Assembly: GCA_947476275.1 (NCBI GenBank)
Contig: CANJPQ010000001.1
Coordinates: 1 to 64,000, forward strand
DNA length: 64,000 nt
Direction of reading: 5' to 3'
Origin: Fidelibacterota bacterium
GTDB taxonomy: Bacteria; Pseudomonadota; Alphaproteobacteria; Rhodospirillales; Rhodospirillaceae
Shown here: piece by piece, positions 43,068 through 51,931 of the stretch
Numbering within the stretch: position 1 is the stretch's first letter
Layout: every line of letters begins with the position of its first letter
Notes under the pieces: generated by a model
Database searches by the model: none
Seen by the model: the letters and a program-made list of their open reading frames with translations, nothing else
Told to the model about the DNA's origin: nothing
Translations under genes and position numbers: made by a program

Positions 43068-44360
43068 TTAGAGGACGGTGAGGCCGATCACGGCCGCGCC
43101 CATAACCGCTGTCGCGATCCAGCCGACCACCCGCAGGTACCCTTTGAGCTTGAACTGCCCCATCACTTTGGTCCGGCTCGCGATTATCATGGTCATCGCC
43201 ATGACCGGCACGGCCACAATGCCGTTGACGACGGCAGCCCAGACCAGGGCTTTCATCGGGTCGATGGTGGTGAGGTTGAGAACCGCGCCCGCCAGGGTGG
43301 CCACGGCAATCGTCGCGTAGAACGCCTTGGCGCGGCCTGGCTTGTTGGCGAGGCCCACGCGCCATTTGAATGCCTCGCCTACCGCAACCGCGGCCGAGCC
43401 CGCCAGCACCGGCAGCGCGAGCATGCCCGTCCCGACGATGCCCAAAGCAAATAAGGCAAAGGCGAATTCGCCCGCCAGGGGCCGCAGCGCTTCCGCGGCC
43501 TGTCCGGCGCTGCCAATGTCTGTAATGCCTTTCGGGTGCAGGGTCGCCGCGGCCGTCAGCAGGATGAACAGCGCGATGATGTTGGAGAACGCCATGCCGA
43601 CGTCCGTGTCGAGCCTGATGCGGGCCATTTCCGCCGGCGCCTGGTCGGGCGCCTGTTTGAGCGGCTTCGCGTCGGGGTTCTCGCGTTCCTCTTCCACTTC
43701 CTGGCTTGCCTGCCAGAAGAACAGGTAGGGGCTTATGGTGGTGCCGAGCAGGCCAACGATGGCCAGCATGTACGCGCGCGTCCACTGGATCTGCGGCACG
43801 ACCAAGTGATGCGCCACCTCGCCCCACGGTACGCGCACCACCAACACCGTCGCCACATAGGCGAACAGCGAGAGCGTCAGCCACTTCAGCACGCTGACGT
43901 AGCGGCTGTAACGCATGAACACTTCCAGCAGCACCGAGATCAGGGCGAACAGCATCACATAGGCGATCTGCGGCCCGCCGATCAGCAGCCGCAAGGCTTC
44001 CGCCATCGCGCCGAGGTCGGCGCCGAGATTGATGATGTTGGCGAACAGCAACAATGCCACCAGTGTCAAGAGCACGGGCTTGGGGAAATGTTGGCGCAAA
44101 TTCCCGGCCAGGCCGCGGCCGGTGACGCGGCCGATGCGAGCGCTGATCTGCTGGATGGCCGACATCAGCGGGTAACTGAAGATTAGCGTCCAGCCCAAGT
44201 CGTAGCCGAACTGCGCACCTGCCTGGGAGTAGGTGGCGATGCCCGAGGGATCGTCGTCGGAAGCGCCGGTGATAGGCCCGGGCCCCATGATCTGGATCAG
44301 CTTGGGCCGTTCCGGCTGTTTAACGTCCGCGGGCGTGTTTGATGGCTTTTCGTCCGACAC
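43068..44360 (-). CDS. NRAMP-family divalent cation transporter with atypical metal site
   Basis: 430 residues, about eleven helices. The first helix carries DPSGIATYSQAGAQFGYDLGW where canonical NRAMP proteins have DPGN: the aspartate is present, the metal-binding asparagine is glycine. The sixth-helix motif (canonical MPH) reads SPYLFFWQASQ, so the methionine that favours Mn/Fe over Ca/Mg is serine. Such changes are known from NRAMP-related transporters with altered selectivity. A long charged cytoplasmic loop (SQEVEEERENPDAKPLKQAPDQAP) follows. It lies 56 bases downstream of the RND pump gene on the same strand and might share its transcript. Confidence 0.85.
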   Translation of the reverse strand: MSDEKPSNTPADVKQPERPKLIQIMGPGPITGASDDDPSGIATYSQAGAQFGYDLGWTLIFSYPLMSAIQQISARIGRVTGRGLAGNLRQHFPKPVLLTLVALLLFANIINLGADLGAMAEALRLLIGGPQIAYVMLFALISVLLEVFMRYSRYVSVLKWLTLSLFAYVATVLVVRVPWGEVAHHLVVPQIQWTRAYMLAIVGLLGTTISPYLFFWQASQEVEEERENPDAKPLKQAPDQAPAEMARIRLDTDVGMAFSNIIALFILLTAAATLHPKGITDIGSAGQAAEALRPLAGEFAFALFALGIVGTGMLALPVLAGSAAVAVGEAFKWRVGLANKPGRAKAFYATIAVATLAGAVLNLTTIDPMKALVWAAVVNGIVAVPVMAMTMIIASRTKVMGQFKLKGYLRVVGWIATAVMGAAVIGLTVL

Positions 44361-44416
44361 CCGTCACCGTCGCGTTGCAAAGACCTCGCGACTACAACGC
44401 GGTTTCGGCCGACCAG

Positions 44417-47400
44417 TTACTCCGCAGGCTGGGCAACCTCGCGCATCCGCGCCTTGCGCTCCCGTTCGCGGTGATCGGTCGCCAGGAACACGTAAACCCC
44501 CGGCAGCACGAACAGCGTGAAAATCGTGCCGATCGACATGCCCGACACCACCACCAGTCCAAGGGCGAAGCGGCTGGCCGCACCGGCGCCGGAGGCGAAC
44601 AGAAGCGGCAGCAGGCCCGCCACCATCGCCGCGGTCGTCATCAGGATCGGGCGCAGGCGCACGCGGGCGGCGTGTTCGATCGCGGTCCGGCGGTCGGACC
44701 CTTCGGTGATCTGCATATCGCGTGCGAACGACACCATCAGGATGCCGTGCTTGGTGATCAGGCCGATCAGCGTGATCAATCCGATCTGGGTGTAGATGTT
44801 CAGGGTCGCCAGCCCGAAGAACAGCGGCAACAGCGCGCCGCACACCGACATCGGCACGCTCACCAGGATCACCAGCGGATCGCGCAAACTCTCGAACTGT
44901 GCAGCCAGCACCAGGAAGATGATCACCAGCGCGAACACGAATGTGTACATCAGCTGGTTGCCTTCCTCGACGTATTGGCGGCTGTCGGATTGGAAGGCGG
45001 TGCTGAAGCTGCGCGGCAGCTGTTTGGCTTGCTCGCGCAGGAAGTCGACCGCCTCGCCCATGGAGACGCCCGGCATCGCCATGGCGTTCAGGGTCGCGGC
45101 GTTCAGCTGGTTGTAGCGGGTCAGCGCATTGGGCTCGACCGACGTCGAAATCGACACGATCGTCGATAGCGGGATCTGCTGTCCGCTCGCCGTGCGCACA
45201 TAGTACTTGGTAAGTTCCTCCGCGGAGACGCGCAGCGACCGCGGCACCTGCGTGATCACCTCATATGCACGGCCTTCCAGGCTGAAGCGATTGATATAGT
45301 TCTCGCCCACCAGTGTCGCCAACGTATCGCCGACGACCTGCATGGAGATGCCGAGATCGCGCGCCTTGTCGCGATCCACGTTCACTTTGATGACGGGATT
45401 GTTGAACGTCAGGTCGCTGTCGATCACCAAGAACCGCCCGCTATTGCGTGCGGACGCCTTCAGCTTCTCCATGTTCTCATACACGGACTGATAGTCGCCG
45501 GGACTCGTGATCGCCATCGAAATCGGCAGGGTGCCGAAGGAGCCTGGCAGCGACGGTAGGGTGAACGCGAAGCCGCTCACGCCGTCGAGCTTACCCAGTT
45601 CTTTCTGCATTTCCGGAATGAGCTGCGCGACGGACCGTTTGCGCTCCGACCAGGGCTTCAATTGGATCGCCGCCATGCCCATATTGATGCCGCCGCGCCC
45701 GCTCATCGTGAAGCTCATGTCTTTTTCCGGATACTTGCTGACGATCTCGGCAAGTTTCGTGACATAGGCGTTGGTGTAGTCGAGGTTGGCTGTTTGCGGC
45801 GCCTTGACCATCGAAAGCACGACGCCCTGGTCCTCCGCCGGCGCGAGCTCGGACCGGACGTGCAGGAACAGGAAGGCCACGACCGCGAGCACGCCGACGA
45901 TGAATACCCCCATCGCAGCAGGGAAATCGAGGGTGCGAGACAGGCGTCGGCCGTACCAATCGGTTGCGCGTGCGAACACCCGGTCCACCGCCTGCGCGAA
46001 CTTGCTCTCGTTCATGTGCGAGTTCAGCAGAACGGACGCCATCATCGGCGACAGCGTCAACGCGATAACGCCGGAGATGACCACCGCGCCCGCGAGCGTG
46101 AAGGCGAATTCCTTGAACAGGGCGCCCGTCAGGCCGCCGAGGAAGCCGATCGGCGCATACACTGCGGCGAGCGTGATGGTCATGGCGATGACGGGGCCGA
46201 CGATTTCGCGCGCGCCGGTAATGGCCGCCTGGAAGGCGCTCATGCCTTCCTCGATGTGGCGATAGACGTTCTCCACCACCACGATTGCGTCGTCGACCAC
46301 CAGGCCAATCGCCAGCACCAGGGCCAAAAGAGTCAAAAGGTTCAGGCTGAATCCCATGGCCAACATCACCATCGCCACGCCCACCATCGACAGGGGAATG
46401 GTGACGACCGGGATGATCACGGACCGGATCGTGCCGAGGAAAAGGAAGATGACGATGATGACGATGATCACCGCTTCGCTAAGCGTCGTGATCACTTCAC
46501 GAATGGCGGAGACGATGAATTCGGAGGCGTCGTAAGCGATATCCATCTTGATACCGGCCGGCATGCCGCGCTCGAGCTCCGGCTGTAGGGCGCGGACGCC
46601 TTTGGCGATATTGATCGGATTGCCGCCGGGAGTGGGTTGAATGCCGATGATGGCGGCGATCTTGCCGTTCATCGCCGCGGTGCTGTTGTAGTTCTCGCCG
46701 CCGAGTTGCACTTCCGCCACGTCGCGCATGCGCACAAGCGCCCCGTCGGCGGCTTTGACCACCAGGTCCTTGAATTGCTCCACGTCCGTCAGGCTGGTGT
46801 TGGCGGTCACGTTGGTGACGACGAACTGGCTTTTGGCCTGGCCCGGCGCGGACTGGAAGTTGTTCGCGCGGATCGCCGTGGCAATGTCGTCGGCGGTGAC
46901 GCCGCGCGCCGCCATGCGGTTGGGGTCGAGCCAAAGGCGCATGGCGAACGATTGCCCGCCGATGATCTCCGCTTCGCCGACGCCCTCCACAGTCATCAGC
47001 ATGGGCTTGGCGACCCGGTTGATGTAGTCGGTCGTTGCCGCGGCCGAAAGCGTGTCGCTGGTGAACGCGATGTACATGATGCCGATCTGTTGACCGGTTG
47101 TTTTGGTCACGATCGGGTCGTTGGCTTCCTTGGGCAGCTGGTATTTGACCTGCTGCACCTTGGCCATGACTTCGGTCATGGCGTCGCCAGGATTGGTGTT
47201 CAGTTTGAGATTGATCGTCACCGTGCTCGAGCTTTGCACGGAGCTGGAGGTGACGAAGTCGATGCCGTCGACGCTCGCGATAGCCTGCTCGATCGGTGTT
47301 GTGATGAAGCCCTGCATCAATTCCGCCGGCGCGCCGGGGTACACCGTCGACACGGTGATCACCGTGTTCGTGACGAGCGGATATTGGCGCAACGGCAGGT

Positions 47401-47491
47401 CGAACACCGCCCGCAGGCCAATCAACAAGATCAATAGGCTCACGACCACCGCCAGGATCGGGCGGCGGATGAAAAGGTCCGTGAATTTCAT
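44417..47491 (-). CDS. RND-family multidrug efflux permease (HAE1/AcrB type)
   Basis: 1024 residues, full length for the family. Helix 1 is RRPILAVVVSLLILLIGLRA. The proton-relay aspartates are in GLVVDDAIVVVENVYRH of helix 4, and the porter and funnel domains follow the AcrB/MexB order. Two large periplasmic loops lie after helices 1 and 7. With the MFP gene 12 bases upstream and a TetR gene beyond it, this is a regulated tripartite efflux system of the inner membrane. No outer membrane TolC-type gene is nearby, so it must use one encoded elsewhere. Substrate range cannot be predicted. Confidence 0.95.
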   Translation of the reverse strand: MKFTDLFIRRPILAVVVSLLILLIGLRAVFDLPLRQYPLVTNTVITVSTVYPGAPAELMQGFITTPIEQAIASVDGIDFVTSSSVQSSSTVTINLKLNTNPGDAMTEVMAKVQQVKYQLPKEANDPIVTKTTGQQIGIMYIAFTSDTLSAAATTDYINRVAKPMLMTVEGVGEAEIIGGQSFAMRLWLDPNRMAARGVTADDIATAIRANNFQSAPGQAKSQFVVTNVTANTSLTDVEQFKDLVVKAADGALVRMRDVAEVQLGGENYNSTAAMNGKIAAIIGIQPTPGGNPINIAKGVRALQPELERGMPAGIKMDIAYDASEFIVSAIREVITTLSEAVIIVIIVIFLFLGTIRSVIIPVVTIPLSMVGVAMVMLAMGFSLNLLTLLALVLAIGLVVDDAIVVVENVYRHIEEGMSAFQAAITGAREIVGPVIAMTITLAAVYAPIGFLGGLTGALFKEFAFTLAGAVVISGVIALTLSPMMASVLLNSHMNESKFAQAVDRVFARATDWYGRRLSRTLDFPAAMGVFIVGVLAVVAFLFLHVRSELAPAEDQGVVLSMVKAPQTANLDYTNAYVTKLAEIVSKYPEKDMSFTMSGRGGINMGMAAIQLKPWSERKRSVAQLIPEMQKELGKLDGVSGFAFTLPSLPGSFGTLPISMAITSPGDYQSVYENMEKLKASARNSGRFLVIDSDLTFNNPVIKVNVDRDKARDLGISMQVVGDTLATLVGENYINRFSLEGRAYEVITQVPRSLRVSAEELTKYYVRTASGQQIPLSTIVSISTSVEPNALTRYNQLNAATLNAMAMPGVSMGEAVDFLREQAKQLPRSFSTAFQSDSRQYVEEGNQLMYTFVFALVIIFLVLAAQFESLRDPLVILVSVPMSVCGALLPLFFGLATLNIYTQIGLITLIGLITKHGILMVSFARDMQITEGSDRRTAIEHAARVRLRPILMTTAAMVAGLLPLLFASGAGAASRFALGLVVVSGMSIGTIFTLFVLPGVYVFLATDHRERERKARMREVAQPAE

Positions 47492-47503
47492 CGTCCTGCC
47501 TTC

Positions 47504-48694
47504 TTACTCGCGAGGTAGCGTGGTCGGCGCAACCAGCACGGGCTCGGTGCTCAGCGTGACGGTAGCGCCTTCGGTCAGCTTCACCTGTCCGGCAGTGACG
47601 ACGCGGTCGCCCGCCTTCAGGCCGGTCACCGCCACGCGTGCGTTCTCACGTTGGCCGGCGGTGATGGGTGCGCGCACGGCCTTGAGAGTCGGTTTGCCGT
47701 CCGCGCCCGCGTCGCCCGGCTTCACGACATACACGGAGTCACCATAGATGGTGTGATCGATCGCGATCTCCGCTACCGTCAGCACATCCGGCTTCGCCGG
47801 CAATTCGACCTTCACGTTGGCGAACATCCCCGGCATGAGTTTGTTGTCGCGGTTCTGCACGATCGCCTGCAGCTTCACCGCCCGGGTATCCGGCGAGATC
47901 TGCGGATCGATCACGTAAATGCGGCCGGCGAAGGTCTCACCAGGATATGCATCCACGGTGATGTTCAAATCCTGCTCCATGCGCAGGTGCGGTCGCGCCG
48001 TCTCAGGTACGGTGAAGTCCACGTACAGGAACGACGTATCGGTCAGGTGCACCATGGCAGCGCCTGCCTGGAGATACTGACCCACCTCGATCAAGCGCAC
48101 GCCCAGCGTGCCGTCGAACGGTGCGCGCACGCGCTTCTGGGCGATCAAAGCTTCATTGCGCGCAATGGTCGCGCTCACGGAATCGAACTGGCTCTTCGCC
48201 TGATCCAGCTGCGACTGCGAGACGAAGCCCCTGGCGATCAGGGATTGGGCGCGGTCCAAACTGACCTTCGTCAAGCGCTGCTGCGCACGCGCCGCGAGCA
48301 AGTCCGCCTGCTCGGTGGAATCGTTCAGTTGAACGAGGACGTCCCCCTTTTTCACCGGCTGACCGGCGACGAATAGAAGCTTGGAGACCTGACCGCCGAT
48401 TTCGGCGGAGATTGTGACTTGGTGCACGGCCGCGACCGAGCCGATGGCGGTCATGGACTGCGCCATCGTCATCGGCTGTACGACTTCGGTGCTCACAGCC
48501 AGCGGCGGCGGCTTATTGTTGGCGAAGAACTTCTTCATCATGATTCCGGTGAAGACGTTCCAGCCCACCAAAATGGCGAGCACGGCGCCCACAGAAGCGG
48601 CGGTAATGATGAAGACCTTGCGTCGCTGTCCCGTCGTCAGCTGGCGTGAGGCCGGCGTGATGGAGCCCTGGGTCGGTCGATCCTGAAAATTCAT
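47504..48694 (-). CDS. RND efflux periplasmic adaptor (membrane fusion protein)
   Basis: 396 residues from the ATG at 48694, with AAGGA seven bases upstream. A short cytoplasmic start is followed by a single helix (about 30-50). The adaptor domains then follow: lipoyl halves (SVAAVHQVTISAEIGGQVSKLLFVAGQPVKKGDVLVQLN and VRAPFDGTLGVRLIEVGQYL), a coiled-coil hairpin of about 60 residues between them, a beta-barrel (TVPETARPHLRMEQ) and a membrane-proximal domain near VTGLKAGDRVVTAGQVKL. It connects the permease to an outer-membrane channel. The gene is the middle of the TetR-MFP-RND operon. Confidence 0.93.
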   Translation of the reverse strand: MNFQDRPTQGSITPASRQLTTGQRRKVFIITAASVGAVLAILVGWNVFTGIMMKKFFANNKPPPLAVSTEVVQPMTMAQSMTAIGSVAAVHQVTISAEIGGQVSKLLFVAGQPVKKGDVLVQLNDSTEQADLLAARAQQRLTKVSLDRAQSLIARGFVSQSQLDQAKSQFDSVSATIARNEALIAQKRVRAPFDGTLGVRLIEVGQYLQAGAAMVHLTDTSFLYVDFTVPETARPHLRMEQDLNITVDAYPGETFAGRIYVIDPQISPDTRAVKLQAIVQNRDNKLMPGMFANVKVELPAKPDVLTVAEIAIDHTIYGDSVYVVKPGDAGADGKPTLKAVRAPITAGQRENARVAVTGLKAGDRVVTAGQVKLTEGATVTLSTEPVLVAPTTLPRE

Positions 48695-48710
48695 GTGCAA
48701 GTCCTTCGAA

Positions 48711-49373
48711 TCATTCGGCGGCCACCGCCGGCGCCGTCGCCGTCGGTAGCTCAGGCATGCGCGCGATCAATTCGTCGCGCAGGCCGATCGCACGCAACAT
48801 GGCGTGCACGTTGGAGTTCGGCGTTGCCGCCATTTCAGAGCCGACGCCGGCCAGCGTGAGCGAGCCGATCATCAATTGCATTTGCGCCACCACCCAGAAC
48901 GCCTTCTCGGCGGTGGAGGTCGAAACCACATCGCCGCTCACCCGGGCGGCGTCGTAAGACGCGCCGAACACCGGCAGCACACATCCTGCGAACGCCTGCA
49001 AGGCAATGCGGGCGAATTCGCCGTCCTCAAGCAAGCTGCGCAGGAACAGGCGGTGCCGCGCGCGGCTGCCTTCGTCCGGCATGGCGGCGAAATAGGAGGT
49101 CACGCTCCACACGATCTCGATCAGCGTGTCCGTCGACGGTCGCAGGTGCTCCAGGCGCTCGAGTTCCGGGTCCGGGGCCTCGCACGATTCCAGGATCGCG
49201 TCATATAGCGCCGTCTTGGTGGCGAAGTGCTTGAACACCAGCGCCTCGGACACGCCGGCGGCTTCGGCGATCTCGCGCGTGGTCGTGCCCGCGAAACCTT
49301 TGCGGGCGAACAGGGGGACGGCGGCGGCGACAATCGAGTCCCGACGCGCAGCGGGGGGGAGGCGCGGTGACAT
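48711..49373 (-). CDS. TetR/AcrR family repressor of the efflux operon
   Basis: 220 residues from the ATG at 49373; a GTG at 49400 would add nine residues but lies inside the operator. The DNA-binding domain is RRDSIVAAAVPLFARKGFAGTTTREIAEAAGVSEALVFKHFATKTALYDAIL. The C-terminal helical domain is the ligand-binding part. It is separated by 16 bases from the adaptor gene and is transcribed with it, so the repressor probably represses itself and the pump, and drugs that the pump exports may release it. An imperfect palindrome just upstream is the likely binding site. Confidence 0.93.
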   Translation of the reverse strand: MSPRLPPAARRDSIVAAAVPLFARKGFAGTTTREIAEAAGVSEALVFKHFATKTALYDAILESCEAPDPELERLEHLRPSTDTLIEIVWSVTSYFAAMPDEGSRARHRLFLRSLLEDGEFARIALQAFAGCVLPVFGASYDAARVSGDVVSTSTAEKAFWVVAQMQLMIGSLTLAGVGSEMAATPNSNVHAMLRAIGLRDELIARMPELPTATAPAVAAE

Positions 49374-49384
49374 GGCCGGCGGAA

Positions 49385-49410
49385 GTAAGTGTTCACTCAC
49401 CAGCTGTCAA
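49385..49410 (-). promoter_or_regulatory. Promoter and operator of the TetR-efflux operon
   Basis: On the minus strand TTGACA (49410-49405) stands 17 bases from TACTTC (49387-49382), a plausible sigma-70 promoter. Between them is GTGAGTGAACACTTAC (49400-49385), two seven-base arms around AA with one mismatch, the shape of a TetR operator. Transcription would start near 49375, almost at the ATG, so the message may be leaderless. Confidence 0.6.
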
Positions 49411-49533
49411 GCGACTTTCCGGTGAATGTACAACCGCAGCGATGGGTATTTCGGCTTGCGGCAGCGCAGATTGCGGATTCATCATGCTGCGTCCGCGGCA
49501 GCCCGGCGGAGCAACTAACACACTGAATCAACT

Positions 49534-50298
49534 GTGTATTGTGACGAAGCCGATGTCTCGAACGAGTCCGATCTCGCGGCCATCCCCGGCGATGCGCGCG
49601 CGGTGCTCGACCCCCAGGGACAGGTTCTGGCCTGGGACGGCAATCGGGGTATCACGGGCTACGGGCCTGCGGAAATCCTCGGCCAGCCCGTCGCGCGGCT
49701 CTACACGCCGGAGGATTCGGCCATCGGGAAGCCCGAGTCCGATCTCGCCGCCGCTCTCCGCATGGGCCGATTCGAGGAAACCGGATTTCGCGTCCGCAAA
49801 GACGGCACGCGGTTCCGGGCGTTGGTCAATCTCGCGCCGTTGCAAGACGGGCACGGGCGTCTGATGGGCTTCGTACAGGTTCTGCGCGACCTCTCCCGCT
49901 CCATCGAAGCGGAAGAACACCTACAGGCGCACGAGGCGCAGCACCGCTCACTTGTGGATTCATTGGTCACCACAGTGAGCGATGCGGTCGTCACGTTAAC
50001 GGACGGCAGTTCGATCCGGTCGGTCAACACCGCGTTCGAGACCCTTTTCGGGCGCGACGCTCAGGCCGTGCTCGGCACGAACATCAAGACCCTGATCGCG
50101 TCCGACTTCCACGGCCACATCGAGCGCGATTTGCGCGACGCGTGGGCGGCAGGCACGGCGCGTCCTGTCGCAGGCTTGCACACCGACGGATCGCATTTTC
50201 CCATTGAAATCGCGTTTGGCCAGGCGACCGTTGGCGGCGCGACGACATTTGTCGGCGTGATTCGCGCCGTCGGCGACCCAGCGCGCTCGCGCGGCTAG
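49534..50298 (+). CDS. PAS-domain protein with no output domain
   Basis: 254 residues from a GTG at 49534; the start is uncertain because no strong ribosome binding site is seen. Two PAS domains follow each other. The first spans about 20-115 (AVLDPQGQVLAWDGNRGITGYGPAEILGQPVARLY ... PLQDGHGRLMGFVQVLRDLS). The second covers about 140-248 (DAVVTLTDGSSIRSVNTAFETLFGRDAQAVLGTNIKTLI ... FPIEIAFGQATV). There is no kinase, cyclase, GGDEF or HTH domain. It may be a stand-alone sensor or protein-interaction module acting on a separately encoded partner. The bound ligand is unknown. Neighbours do not suggest a partner. Confidence 0.75.
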   Translation: MYCDEADVSNESDLAAIPGDARAVLDPQGQVLAWDGNRGITGYGPAEILGQPVARLYTPEDSAIGKPESDLAAALRMGRFEETGFRVRKDGTRFRALVNLAPLQDGHGRLMGFVQVLRDLSRSIEAEEHLQAHEAQHRSLVDSLVTTVSDAVVTLTDGSSIRSVNTAFETLFGRDAQAVLGTNIKTLIASDFHGHIERDLRDAWAAGTARPVAGLHTDGSHFPIEIAFGQATVGGATTFVGVIRAVGDPARSRG

Positions 50299-50361
50299 CC
50301 GCAGGTAACTTATTCGCGTATTGGTGGACCCTTCCGCGTCCGGCGACGTTTGTCTGGTGCT

Positions 50362-51471
50362 GTGACAGACAAAACCTCGCCCAAGCCACTGCTGGTCGTG
50401 AATAGCATCGCTGCGCCTTTGCTGATCGTCGGTGCCATTCTGCTGGCTGGGATCATCTGGCTGGCCGGCGATGTCTTCTCGCTGTTTTTGACTACCTTCT
50501 TCCTGGCCTACGTGCTCGATTCCCCGGCATCACGGCTTGTGCGCCGCGGCCTGCCGCGGTGGCTTGCTGCGGCGCTGATCACCACAGTGCTGGTTGTCAT
50601 CGTCGCTGGCACCGTTTCATTGGTCGGCCCGCTTCTCTATGACCAGGGGAAGGGGATGCTCCAGAGCTTGCAGGGTGTTGCGGGTTCCTTCGCCACCCGA
50701 GTCGATACAGCCCTCGCGCCCTATTTCCCCGCGTTGAAGGACAACGGCCTTGCCGCCCTGGTCCAGCGGCCCGGCCAGCAGGTCGGCAACGTCGCCGGCC
50801 CGATCGCGGCTCGCGTTTTCTCCGGCGGCGTGGCGTTCGCGAGCTTCCTTGGCCTTGCGCTGCTCGGGCCGATGATCTTGTTCTATCTGCTGAAGGACTG
50901 GCCGGCGATGACCGCGCGGGCCTTCGATCTCGTGCCGCCGCGCCGCCGCGCAGATATGCGCGCGCTCACGGACGAAATGCACAAGGTGCTGTCGGCCTTT
51001 CTCCATGGGCAGGCGTGGGTTTGCGCGATCGACGCAGTCCTGTATTCGACCGGCTTGATGATCGCCGGCGTGCAGTACGCCATCCTCATCGGCATCGTCG
51101 CCGGCGCGCTGAAGTTTCTGCCCTATGTCGGCGCCGTGATCGGACTGGCGCTGACCATGGGCTTGGCGCTGGGCCAGTCCGGCTGGGACGGCTGGCAGAT
51201 GGCCGGTGTGGCGCTGACATTCGTGGTGGTGGAAATCGTCGAGAACGTCACCTATCCCCGCATCGTCGGCGACCAGGTCAAGCTGCCGCCGGTGCTTGTC
51301 ATCTTCGCCGTTCTGATCGGCGGGAAGCTCATGGGCGTGCTCGGTGTGTTCATTGCCGTGCCGCTCTTCGCCGTCGCCCGCGTGGCGGTGCGTTTCTGGC
51401 TCCATGGCGCAGTATCCCCCGACTCGGACGGCGAACCCGCCGCCTTGCCCCGCCGCCGGCGCACCCTCTGA
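50362..51471 (+). CDS. AI-2E family transporter (copy 3 of 3)
   Basis: 369 residues from the GTG at 50362; a TTG at 50350 is the alternative and neither has a strong ribosome binding site. Family signatures include PLLIVGAILLAGIIWLAGDVFSLFLTTFFLAYVLDSPASRLVRRGLPRWLAAALI near the start and ILIGIVAGALKFLPYVGAVIGLALTMGLALG and VLVIFAVLIGGKLMGVLGVFIAVPLFAVARV near the end. The FLPYVG and GVLGVFIAVP elements are typical of AI-2E/PerM transporters. It is followed by two small membrane-protein genes after 165 bases. The substrate is unknown. Confidence 0.87.
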   Translation: MTDKTSPKPLLVVNSIAAPLLIVGAILLAGIIWLAGDVFSLFLTTFFLAYVLDSPASRLVRRGLPRWLAAALITTVLVVIVAGTVSLVGPLLYDQGKGMLQSLQGVAGSFATRVDTALAPYFPALKDNGLAALVQRPGQQVGNVAGPIAARVFSGGVAFASFLGLALLGPMILFYLLKDWPAMTARAFDLVPPRRRADMRALTDEMHKVLSAFLHGQAWVCAIDAVLYSTGLMIAGVQYAILIGIVAGALKFLPYVGAVIGLALTMGLALGQSGWDGWQMAGVALTFVVVEIVENVTYPRIVGDQVKLPPVLVIFAVLIGGKLMGVLGVFIAVPLFAVARVAVRFWLHGAVSPDSDGEPAALPRRRRTL

Positions 51472-51636
51472 CCCCGGTTTTCCTGCCCCAGGCGTGACCC
51501 GGCCGCAAAGAGCGTGTAATTCGTGGAACAATTACCCGTCCCGGTCGGTTCTATCCCCGACGGTCGCGACCCGAGAGCGCACACCTACGCGCGCGCCGGT
51601 TCAGTCACTGCGTTCCGCAACACCAGGAGGCCCGAG

Positions 51637-51921
51637 ATGGCTGACACACTGACCCAAAAGGACATCGACGCGATCAAGGAAGATATGGCGGCGCTCAAGC
51701 GCGATCTCGCCGCGGCTATCTCAGACCTGCGCGATGCGCGCGGTGCTGTCTCCGGTATCGCCCAGCAGCTCGGCGACGAGGCCAGCGCGCTCTATCGCGA
51801 AGTCGCTGACCGCGGCGCCAAGGCGACGGATGCGATCGGCGCAAAGGTCGAGGAGCAGCCGCTGACCTCGGTGCTGCTCGCGTTCTGCGTCGGCTACATC
51901 GTCAGCCGCATCACCCGCTGA
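51637..51921 (+). CDS. DUF883 (ElaB/YqjD-like) membrane-anchored protein
   Basis: 94 residues, starting at the ATG at 51637 with AGGAGG seven bases before it. The N-terminal two thirds is an amphipathic helix with coiled-coil character (DIDAIKEDMAALKRDLAAAISDLRDARGAV). The C-terminal helix PLTSVLLAFCVGYIVSRITR is a membrane anchor with a glycine. ElaB/YqjD proteins of E. coli are inner-membrane proteins that bind ribosomes in stationary phase. The neighbour is a membrane protein like YqjE, the usual companion. Confidence 0.85.
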   Translation: MADTLTQKDIDAIKEDMAALKRDLAAAISDLRDARGAVSGIAQQLGDEASALYREVADRGAKATDAIGAKVEEQPLTSVLLAFCVGYIVSRITR

Positions 51922-51931
51922 TCGCAATTCC

